Source: WHSW01 sp963742205 (GTDB lineage Bacteria > Actinomycetota > Thermoleophilia > Solirubrobacterales > 70-9). Taken from it: a DNA stretch of 64,000 nt. The notes below the pieces were generated by a model. It made no database searches and had not been told where the DNA came from. It saw nothing but the letters and a program-made list of their open reading frames with translations. Numbering within the stretch: position 1 is the stretch's first letter; each line of letters starts with the position of its first letter. Below are positions 41,298 through 48,617 of the stretch, one piece after another. The stretch covers positions 248,001 through 312,000 of the forward strand of contig CAVUKZ010000009.1 of the NCBI GenBank assembly GCA_963742205.1, in the 5' to 3' direction. The position numbers and the translations under genes were made by a program.

Positions 41298-41747
41298 ATG
41301 AGGTCCGCTTACTACTGCTACCGCGTCGCGAACTGGCTGCACGCCCGGGGCGTGCCGCTCGTTCCGAAGCTGATCACCTATGCGATGCGAATCGTCTTCG
41401 GCTGCTGGGTCCCGGCGGCGGCGACGATCGGTCCCCGTAGCCAGTTCGGCTACGGGGGTATGGCGGTCGTCATCCACCACGACTCCGTGATCGGAAGCGA
41501 CTGCCTGATCAGCCAGGGTGTGACCCTCGGGGGCGGCCGAGGCGGGCCGGGCAGCAGCGGTACCGGGGTCCCGAGGCTGGGCGACGGAGTCCGCGTCGGC
41601 GCCGGGGCCAAGGTCCTCGGCGGCGTCGTCGTGGGAGACCGGGCGATCATCGGCGCGAACGCGGTCGTCACCCGTGACGTCTCTCCCGACGTCATCGTCG
41701 CCGGCGTCCCGGCGAGGGTCGTGCGCGAGCGCCGCGCTGACGACTAG
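41298..41747 (+). CDS. Hexapeptide-repeat acyltransferase (CysE/WbbJ-like)
   Basis: The 149-residue product has a short helical N-terminus (MRSAYYCYRVANWLHARG) then a left-handed beta helix: IHHDSVIGSDCLISQGVTLGG with the probable catalytic His, and VGAGAKVLGGVVVGDRAIIGANAVV. It is close to serine acetyltransferases but lacks their long N-terminal helical domain, so a sugar O-acetyltransferase for surface polysaccharide is more likely. It lies between two heparin-lyase-like genes, which supports that role. Confidence 0.8.
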   Translation: MRSAYYCYRVANWLHARGVPLVPKLITYAMRIVFGCWVPAAATIGPRSQFGYGGMAVVIHHDSVIGSDCLISQGVTLGGGRGGPGSSGTGVPRLGDGVRVGAGAKVLGGVVVGDRAIIGANAVVTRDVSPDVIVAGVPARVVRERRADD

Positions 41748-41819
41748 CGCGCGGTCAACATCAGTCCAGATGGCGTGCCGTGGCTAAGCGCCGCCGCCCC
41801 GCCGCGCGATACCTCGGCT

Positions 41820-43043
41820 ATGAATGGGGTGGCATCGCCGCAGGGGGCGGGCGGTTGGATGGGCAGGCTCGGCCTCGCTGCGCTCGTCGCCGTCGTCCTC
41901 GGGATGGCGATGGCAACCACGGCGGACGCCGCGACCGGGACCCGGGCATACGAGCCGGTCAGGCAGACGCCGAGGACGTTTGTCTTTCGGCCCTCGATTC
42001 GCCGCGACGAGTCCCTGGTCGACGCGTGGGTGCGGATCGCGCCGACCGGCGCCCGACCGACTGTCGTGCAGCGTCCGGTCGCCCTGCGCAGAATCCGGCT
42101 CGCGGCTCGCCGCGACAACGGGCTCGTCGTTCGCAAGCGCGCGGACGCGCGGGAGGGCAGGCTCGTGATCGCGATCTCGCGCAACGACCAGCTCGGTGAC
42201 GGCAGTTGCGCCGTGGATGCCGCGACGATCACGGCCGTCGACTGCTCCGTCCTCCGCGACGACACCGCTGGAGTGGCCGACCCCGAGGACGGCCTCTGGG
42301 GCAGCATCGAGTGCGCCTCGGACTCGCGGCACGCCTACGAGGGCGCAGGGGGCGACCAGAGCCCCACCGCCGCTGGGCTCCCGCAGCGCAACGACGCCTA
42401 CCGGCGGCTGACCGTGCTCGACGGTGACGACTTCTGGGGCGAGCGGTGCGAGTTGGGCCGCAACACCGCTCGCTACGGCGAGAACTCGGCGGCGCAGGAC
42501 TCCGGGACCTTCGCGCTCTACGGCGCCGGCGAGCACCGGATCACCTTCTTCTCGCAGCGCTACCCGGCGAGCTTTCCGATGGACGTCCAGGCCTGGCAGA
42601 CCGTGGCCCAGATGAAGCAGGCACAGCCGGCCGACAATCCCGGCCGCGGTCCGGTGCTCGAGCTGCAGCTGTTCGGCGATCAGCTCCGACTCCAGAACAG
42701 CTGGCAGCAGGCGTGGAGCACGGACGCGCCCCGGCGGGACACCTGGATCCGCTACGCCCTCGACGTCGTCTATTCCCCCGACCCGGCCGTCGGCTCGGTG
42801 CAGGTCTACGTCGACCTCAACGGGGATGGCGACGCGCTGGACGCGGGCGAGCGGTCCCCGCGCCTGAGTCTGCAGACGGAGCTGGTGGAGACGGACGGCC
42901 CCAACGGGCTGAGCGACGGCCTCGCGCCCGGGGATGCGATCCCGGACCACCTGCGGCTGGGCATCTATCACAACCCCTCGATCTCCTGCCCGCCCCCGGG
43001 GGGCTGCTCGGTCGACGTCGACAACGTCCAAGTCGTCGGCTGA
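41820..43043 (+). CDS. Heparin-lyase-like secreted protein, paralogue 3
   Basis: About 407 residues from ATG 41820; an alternative GTG at 41775 adds 15 residues. A signal peptide (MGRLGLAALVAVVLGMAMAT) leads to the same two-domain layout as its neighbours: N-terminal YEPVRQTPRTFVFRPSIR domain, then DDFWGERCELGRNTARYGEN, WQTVAQMKQAQPADNPGRG, WIRYALDVVYSPDPAVGSV and YVDLNGDGDALDAGE. Long stretches match paralogue 2 almost word for word, so the duplication is recent or under strong constraint. Confidence 0.72.
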   Translation: MNGVASPQGAGGWMGRLGLAALVAVVLGMAMATTADAATGTRAYEPVRQTPRTFVFRPSIRRDESLVDAWVRIAPTGARPTVVQRPVALRRIRLAARRDNGLVVRKRADAREGRLVIAISRNDQLGDGSCAVDAATITAVDCSVLRDDTAGVADPEDGLWGSIECASDSRHAYEGAGGDQSPTAAGLPQRNDAYRRLTVLDGDDFWGERCELGRNTARYGENSAAQDSGTFALYGAGEHRITFFSQRYPASFPMDVQAWQTVAQMKQAQPADNPGRGPVLELQLFGDQLRLQNSWQQAWSTDAPRRDTWIRYALDVVYSPDPAVGSVQVYVDLNGDGDALDAGERSPRLSLQTELVETDGPNGLSDGLAPGDAIPDHLRLGIYHNPSISCPPPGGCSVDVDNVQVVG

Positions 43044-43161
43044 CGATCCCCTCCCGCTCCGCGGGACGTACCATCCGCGGCTGACGCCGAAATCTCCGCC
43101 ACGCAGGCGGGACCAAGGATGAGTCGGGACCGGGTTAGCCCCGGTCGCGAAAGGAGAAGGA

Positions 43162-44379
43162 GTGCCGTCGTTGCGTCGGCTCGGTAGCGAGCGGTCGTTC
43201 GTGGTCGCGACCGTCGTGGTGGTCGCCGTGCTGATCGGCGCCGCCAGCGCGAGCCCCACGGACTTCCTGGTGTCGACTCGCGGCTACGACCCTGTGGCTA
43301 CGGGCCCCGAGCGGTTCATCTTCCGCCCGGCGATGCGCGCCAACGAGGACCTCGTGGACGCCTGGCTGAGGATCCCGAAGAGCGCTGCGGGCGGCGAGGC
43401 CACCGAGCGCGCCGTCGCCGTATCGCAGGTTGAGGAGGCGGCCCGCTCGCAGCGGCCAGTGGCGATCGCAAAGCGGCCCGAAACGCACGACGGCCGCCTG
43501 ATGCTCGCCCTCGCGCACGGCGAGGCGCAGCCGGCCGGGTGCGCCGTCGACCCGAGGACGATGACGGCCAGCGGGTGCACGGTGCTCCGCAACGACACCG
43601 CGGCGGCCGCGGACCCGGAACCCGGCCTCTGGGGCAGCATCGAGTGCGCGTCGGACTCGCGGCACGCGTATTCGACCTCGGGCGGCGACCCAGCCCCGAC
43701 GGCGGACGGCACGCAGCAGGGAAACGCGGCGTTCCGCCGGCTGAGCATCCTCGACGGCGACGACTTCTGGGGCGAACGGTGCGAGCTCGGGCGCAACACG
43801 AACAGCTACGGCGAGAACCACGGCACGAAGCGCACCGGGACGTTCGCGCTCTACCGGGGCGGCGAGCAGCGGATCACGTTCTTCTCGGAGCGTTATCCAG
43901 CGAACTTCTCCGAGTCGACGAGCCTGTGGCAGACCGTCGCACAGATCAAGCAGACCCAGCCGGCCGACAACCAGGGTGACGGCCCGGTGCTCGAGCTGCA
44001 GCTCTACGCCAACCGTCTGCGGCTGCAGAACAGCTGGCAGCGGGCGTGGACGACCAGGGCGCCGCGACCCGACACCTGGATCCGCTACGCCCTCGACGTC
44101 ACCTACTCCCCGGACCCAACGGTGGGGTCGGTCAAGGCTTACGTGGACCTGAACGGCGACGGGGACGCGCTCGACACCGGCGAACAGTCCCGGCGCCTGC
44201 ACGTCGCCACCCAGCTCGCCGAGACCGACGGACCGATGGGCACGGCGGACGGCTTCCGCCCCGGTGACCCGATCCCGAACCACCTGCGCTTGGGGCTCTA
44301 CCACGACACTTCGATCCCGTGCCCGCCCCCGAGCGGCTGCTCCGTCGACGTGGACAACGTGCAGGTCGTCGGTCCCTGA
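43162..44379 (+). CDS. Heparin-lyase-like secreted protein, paralogue 4
   Basis: 405 residues with signal segment SFVVATVVVVAVLIGAASAS and the shared domains: DFLVSTRGYDPVATGPERF, CAVDPRTMTASGC, DDFWGERCELGRNTNSYGEN, WQTVAQIKQTQPADNQGDG and YVDLNGDGDALDTGE. The GTG start has a strong AAAGGAGAAGGAG ribosome site, unlike paralogues 2 and 3. A hairpin (GACCGGG/CCCGGTC near 43127-43146) lies just before the ribosome site and could modulate translation. Confidence 0.72.
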   Translation: MPSLRRLGSERSFVVATVVVVAVLIGAASASPTDFLVSTRGYDPVATGPERFIFRPAMRANEDLVDAWLRIPKSAAGGEATERAVAVSQVEEAARSQRPVAIAKRPETHDGRLMLALAHGEAQPAGCAVDPRTMTASGCTVLRNDTAAAADPEPGLWGSIECASDSRHAYSTSGGDPAPTADGTQQGNAAFRRLSILDGDDFWGERCELGRNTNSYGENHGTKRTGTFALYRGGEQRITFFSERYPANFSESTSLWQTVAQIKQTQPADNQGDGPVLELQLYANRLRLQNSWQRAWTTRAPRPDTWIRYALDVTYSPDPTVGSVKAYVDLNGDGDALDTGEQSRRLHVATQLAETDGPMGTADGFRPGDPIPNHLRLGLYHDTSIPCPPPSGCSVDVDNVQVVGP

Positions 44380-44436
44380 GGGCGACGGCGGCAGGCCGCG
44401 GATCCCCCCGCGGCTGCCGTTAGGCTCCGCGCCCAA

Positions 44437-45966
44437 GTGAGCCGCTCTGGGTCAAGCGGTCCAGGCGGGCGATCCGCCTCGATCGCACGAAACGCCGGCT
44501 TCGCCTTCGCCTCGAAGGTCGCGACCGCGGCCTTCACCGCCGTCATCACGGTCTTCCTGGTCCGTGAACTCGATCCGGCGGGCTACGGGATCTTTGCGCT
44601 CGCGCTCGGATTCGCTGGGCTGATGGTCCTGCCGGCCGACTTCGGCATCTCCCCGGCCGCCGCCCGGTTCATCGCCGAGCGCCGCGGCGACGATTCCGCC
44701 GTCGCCGACGTGTTCGCCTCGGCCACCAAGCTCAAACTCGTCCTGACGCTCGCGATGGCGGTTCTGCTCGCGGTGCTCGCCGAACCGATCGCCTCGCTGT
44801 ACTCCGCACCCGACCTCGCCTGGCCGCTGCGCGCGGTCGCGATCGCGCTCTTCGGGCAGAGCTTCGTGTTTCTGTTCTCGAACGCGTTCATCGCTCTGGG
44901 CCGAAACTCGCGCGATTTCATCCTCACGTGCTCGGAGGCGATCACCGAGGCCTCGGCGACGATCGTGCTCGTCCTGATCGCCGGTGGCGCCACCGCCGCC
45001 GCGTTTGGCCGGGCGATCGGATATTCGGTGGGCGCCATCGTCGGGGTGCTGCTCCTGCTGCGGCTTCTGGCGCCGGGATCGTGGTCCGAGCGCCGAGGCG
45101 GGCCCCCGATCCGCAGGCTCGCCGGATACGCCGGGGCGCTGCTTGTCGTCGACAGCGCCTACGCGATCTTCAGCCAGATCGACCTGCTGCTTGTGGGAGC
45201 ACTGGTCAGCACCACGGCCGCCGGCATCTATGGCGCCCCGCTGAAGCTGACCGCCCTCCTGCACTACCCAGGGCTCGCGATCGCCAACGCGGTATCGCCG
45301 CGCATCTCGCGCCACGACGTGCACGAGCCCGACACCGCGGCTCTGGTCACCGGGCTGCGCTTGCTCGTGATCCTGCAGGCGGCGATTGCGACGGCGCTCG
45401 TCGTCTGGGCGAGGCCGATCGTCGACCTCGTCCTCGGGCCTGGGTACGGCGAATCGGCCGACGTACTGCGTGCCCTCGGTCCGTTCGTCTTCCTCTCCGG
45501 TCTCGGGCCGCTGGTCTCGACCAGCGTCAACTACCTCGGCGAGGCACGCCGACGGGTCCCCATCGCGATCGGGAGCCTCGTCGTAAACGTGATCGGGATC
45601 CTGATCCTGGTGCCCTGGATCGGGATCGTCGGAGCCGCGATCAGCGTCGACGTTGCGTACGCGATCTACGTCGGGGCACACCTCCGGATTTGCGCCGAGC
45701 TGCTGGGCTTCTCCCCGCGACCACTCGCGCGCACGACGCTGCACGCGCTGGTCGCCGCCGCGGCGCTCGCGGGCGCCCTGCTGGCGTTCGGCACGTCCGA
45801 CCTCAACGCGCTCGAGTGGATCGGCGGGGCGCTCGCCGGAACGGTGGCCTTCGTCGGTGCCCTGATGCTCACCGGCGAGACCTCCCGCGAGGAGCTCGCG
45901 AGTCTCGCCGCGACGCTGCGCAGCGCGGCCAGGACCGCGGAGCCCGCGGCACCGGGTTCCGACTAG
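44437..45966 (+). CDS. Polysaccharide flippase (Wzx/MATE-like)
   Basis: A 509-residue integral membrane protein of the oligosaccharide flippase superfamily, with about 14 hydrophobic segments. It opens with the typical NAGFAFASKVATAAFTAVITVFLVRELDPAGYGIFALAL pattern and has the VSTSVNYLGEARRRVPI segment near residue 360. It should move lipid-linked glycans across the membrane. The GTG is 10 bases after a TAGGCT box. The gene is convergent with the methyltransferase gene and overlaps it by 4 bases. Confidence 0.88.
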   Translation: MSRSGSSGPGGRSASIARNAGFAFASKVATAAFTAVITVFLVRELDPAGYGIFALALGFAGLMVLPADFGISPAAARFIAERRGDDSAVADVFASATKLKLVLTLAMAVLLAVLAEPIASLYSAPDLAWPLRAVAIALFGQSFVFLFSNAFIALGRNSRDFILTCSEAITEASATIVLVLIAGGATAAAFGRAIGYSVGAIVGVLLLLRLLAPGSWSERRGGPPIRRLAGYAGALLVVDSAYAIFSQIDLLLVGALVSTTAAGIYGAPLKLTALLHYPGLAIANAVSPRISRHDVHEPDTAALVTGLRLLVILQAAIATALVVWARPIVDLVLGPGYGESADVLRALGPFVFLSGLGPLVSTSVNYLGEARRRVPIAIGSLVVNVIGILILVPWIGIVGAAISVDVAYAIYVGAHLRICAELLGFSPRPLARTTLHALVAAAALAGALLAFGTSDLNALEWIGGALAGTVAFVGALMLTGETSREELASLAATLRSAARTAEPAAPGSD

Positions 45967-46781
45967 CGCGAGCCGGACGCGGTGCGCGCGACGTAGTGGA
46001 GCTCGGAGGAGTCCGGGGCGTCCTCGCCGGGCTCCACGGGCCGAGCCTCGAGGTCGAGCGCCTCGACCAGGTCGAAGCCATGCTCGGTGAGCTGCCGGGC
46101 CTGAGCGTCGCGCGAGATGTAGTAGTGCAGGATCGAGTAGTCGTGGGCGGAGTCGTTGACGATGGCGTAGCCGGGCTGTCCACGCTCCAGCGGGCGCAGC
46201 CGGCGGCGGTTTGCGACTCGTCTCGGCATGCGGACGATCCCTCCGGCCACGCTGCGCGCGCGCCGCGCGCGCAGGTGGTCGAGGAGCTGGCGCCCCGGAC
46301 CGACGACCGATGACGCGGAGGCGCGGTTGTGCGAGGACATGATGAGGAGCCCGCCGGGTGTGAGGACCCGACCGAACCCAGCCAGAGCTCGGCGGCGGTC
46401 ATCGTGGTCCAGGACATCGATGACGTTGAACGGGGCGACCAGCGCGTCGAAGGAGCCGTCCTCGTAGGCGCTCAGGTCCCGCAGGTCTCCGCGGACCACG
46501 ATCGCGGCCGGGCACACCTCGCGCGTGGCATCGACCATCGCCGGGGAGACGTCGATTCCGTGGACCTCGGTGGCGATCGCGCACAGGTGCCGCGTCACGC
46601 GGCCCGCGCCGACGCCGAGCTCGAGCACGCGCCCCGAGAGTGCGGCGCGATGGCGATCGAGGATGTCCGCCTCGACGGGTCGGAGCGCCGCGTCGCCGTA
46701 GGCGCCGGCAAGATCGGCCCGGGACCAGAACCTGATGCTCAGTTCGCCCCCGGCCTCGTCCGAACGGGTGGCGTGATCCAT
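45963..46781 (-). CDS. SAM-dependent methyltransferase
   Basis: A 272-residue class I methyltransferase: motif I VLELGVGAGRVTRHL (near 53), Asp of EVHGIDVSPAMVDA (near 76), RGDLRDLSAYEDGSFD (near 97) and VLTPGGLLIMSSHN (near 140). The long C-terminal part (DYSILHYYISRDAQAR) is family-like for small-molecule substrates. Its ATG is 27 bases after the hydrolase stop, with a TACTCT box 8 bases before the start, so it may have its own promoter while still receiving read-through from the carrier-protein operon. Confidence 0.85.
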   Translation of the reverse strand: MDHATRSDEAGGELSIRFWSRADLAGAYGDAALRPVEADILDRHRAALSGRVLELGVGAGRVTRHLCAIATEVHGIDVSPAMVDATREVCPAAIVVRGDLRDLSAYEDGSFDALVAPFNVIDVLDHDDRRRALAGFGRVLTPGGLLIMSSHNRASASSVVGPGRQLLDHLRARRARSVAGGIVRMPRRVANRRRLRPLERGQPGYAIVNDSAHDYSILHYYISRDAQARQLTEHGFDLVEALDLEARPVEPGEDAPDSSELHYVARTASGSR

Positions 46782-46808
46782 GTCCTCTAAGAGTACGAGG
46801 GTGCCCGC

Positions 46809-48617
46809 TCAGGGGTTTGGGTCGGCGCCGCTCGCGACCGTCTCGGAGGCCTCGAGCTCACGATCGAGCGCCCGCTCGAGCACCGCGTGCACGTACTGCT
46901 GCGAACGGATCGGGCGAAAGCTGTGGTCGTTGCCCGGGAGCAGCTCGAGTTGCATGTTCGGCCACTCCTCCAGCTGCGATAGCCGTCCCTCGCGCTCGAG
47001 CTCCTCGTGCAGGGGCTCCTTGCCGCCGAAGACGAGCAGCAGGCGCTTGCCCGTCTGGCGCATGCGGGTCAGCGCGTCGTCGAGCTCGCGCCGGCGCGTG
47101 CGGCGGATCGCGGCCGCCTTGCGAGCCCGAAACGGGGCGACCAGGGCCGCGCCCGTGATCGCCCGCATCCGCGCCGGCGAGACCTCGCCGCGCAGCACCT
47201 GTCGCCAGGACGACCCCTTGACCACGCCGCCGATCTTGCGCGCGTCGCGCTCCTCGTCGAGCGACTCGTCCCAGATCAGCGCTCGCGGGTTGAGCGCGAA
47301 GACCGCGATCACCCTCGGGTCACGCAGAGCTGCGTGAAACGACCAGTAGGCGCCCGCGCAGAGGCCGGAGAGCAGGAACCTGGCGGGCAGCCCGCGCTGG
47401 ACGAGCTCGTCCATCGCCGCGATGACGTGGTCGACCAGCGACAGCGTGTACAGCGCTCCGGTGTCCGTGTAGGGGGATGAGTCGCCGTCGGAGTCGCCCA
47501 GCCCCTCGAGATCGATCCGGAGCACCGGCACGCCGCGCGCGGCCCAGTCGCGGGCGATCTCCACCCACATCCGACCGGGGCCGATCCGTCGCAGGGCGCC
47601 CGCGTTCAGCAGGATCGCGGTGAAGTCGCTCCGCGGCTCGGAGACCGGCTCGCACAGCACGCCCCAGAGACGCCCGCAGGGGCGCTCGATCGCCAAGGGC
47701 GTCTCGCGGATGACGTGCTCGCGGTGGGTGAGTTCCACCGTCTCGAGCGCCTCGCCACCGGCCGGGGCGGGGGAGAGACCCCCGCTCGGCGCCTCGGCGA
47801 GCCAGGCCGACACGGTGGCGAACTCCCCGCGCGGCGGTCGGGCCTGCTGCGGGTGGGCCATCATCTGCCCGTAGCCCGGCCCGGGAGCGACCGTGACCTG
47901 CATCCCGGCGGCCTCGAGGTGCTCGCGCAGGCGGCGGTCGACCTCGATCCCGTCGCGTTCGAGCATCAGCGCGCGTCTGCCGTCGCCGGGGATCCGAAGC
48001 TTGGTGAGATCCAGCGCCTCGAGCGCCTCGACGGTCTCGCCCGTGAGCATGAACCCGCCGACCTCGAGCGAGCCGTCGGGCAGCGGCGGCGGCTCGGGCA
48101 CCGCCGGCCGGGCGATCGCGTCCTCGGCGTCGACCTCCGTGGCGTTGAGGCGGGCGAACGCGCGCAGCTCACGCAACAGGGTCCGTCCGCGCCGTGGCAC
48201 GGCCCAGAGCACGATGTCGTCGATCGCGACGCCGTCGGCGAGCGCCGCACAGGCGAGCAGCCCGCCGAGGCCGATGCCGATCGCCGCGATTCGGGTGGCC
48301 CCGGTCGAGTCGCGCAGCCACGCCGCGGCGTCGGCGATGGCAGTCGTCCAGGCCGCCATCCGGCCCGGCTGCTCGGGCTCGCCGCCGCTGTCGCCGGTGG
48401 CCGGGAGGTCGATGCGGAGCGCCGGGTAGCCGTCGGCGGCCAGCGACTCGGCCCAGTCCTTGCGGCTGCGGTAGGAACAGAAGTCCTCCCAGCCGAAGGG
48501 CGGGCAGAGCAGCACGGCGACCTCCCTCTGCTCTCCGGCCGCCGGGTGCAGGAAGCCGAAGGTCGGGTCGGGCGCCGTCGGCAGATACAGCGCTCGCTCC
48601 GGTGGTGAGGCCGTCAC
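46809..48617 (-). CDS. Tandem alpha/beta hydrolase, both nucleophile elbows altered
   Basis: The 602-residue product has two alpha/beta hydrolase domains, roughly 1-270 and 300-602, each with the same opening (ALRIDLPATGDSGG at 66-79; VLRIDLEGLGDSDG at 365-378), so it arose by internal duplication. The elbow in domain 1 is G-I-G-L-G (114-118), lacking a nucleophile. In domain 2 it is G-L-C-A-G (418-422), with Cys420 instead of Ser; a His follows in GNDHSF. The style recalls exosortase-associated hydrolases. It is the last gene of the aminoacyl-carrier-protein operon and overlaps the GH2 gene by 4 bases. Confidence 0.8.
   Translation of the reverse strand: MTASPPERALYLPTAPDPTFGFLHPAAGEQREVAVLLCPPFGWEDFCSYRSRKDWAESLAADGYPALRIDLPATGDSGGEPEQPGRMAAWTTAIADAAAWLRDSTGATRIAAIGIGLGGLLACAALADGVAIDDIVLWAVPRRGRTLLRELRAFARLNATEVDAEDAIARPAVPEPPPLPDGSLEVGGFMLTGETVEALEALDLTKLRIPGDGRRALMLERDGIEVDRRLREHLEAAGMQVTVAPGPGYGQMMAHPQQARPPRGEFATVSAWLAEAPSGGLSPAPAGGEALETVELTHREHVIRETPLAIERPCGRLWGVLCEPVSEPRSDFTAILLNAGALRRIGPGRMWVEIARDWAARGVPVLRIDLEGLGDSDGDSSPYTDTGALYTLSLVDHVIAAMDELVQRGLPARFLLSGLCAGAYWSFHAALRDPRVIAVFALNPRALIWDESLDEERDARKIGGVVKGSSWRQVLRGEVSPARMRAITGAALVAPFRARKAAAIRRTRRRELDDALTRMRQTGKRLLLVFGGKEPLHEELEREGRLSQLEEWPNMQLELLPGNDHSFRPIRSQQYVHAVLERALDRELEASETVASGADPNP

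Noticed and set aside
41298..41747. Cysteine-biosynthesis serine acetyltransferase (cysE)
   Set aside because: The protein lacks the CysE N-terminal helical domain and lies among polysaccharide genes with no cysK nearby, so a glycan acetyltransferase is preferred.
43085..43161. Possible riboswitch before the fourth lyase-like gene
   Set aside because: There is a hairpin and a sequence loosely like c-di-GMP leaders (CACGCAGG), but the conserved cores of that class are absent, so only a hairpin is noted.
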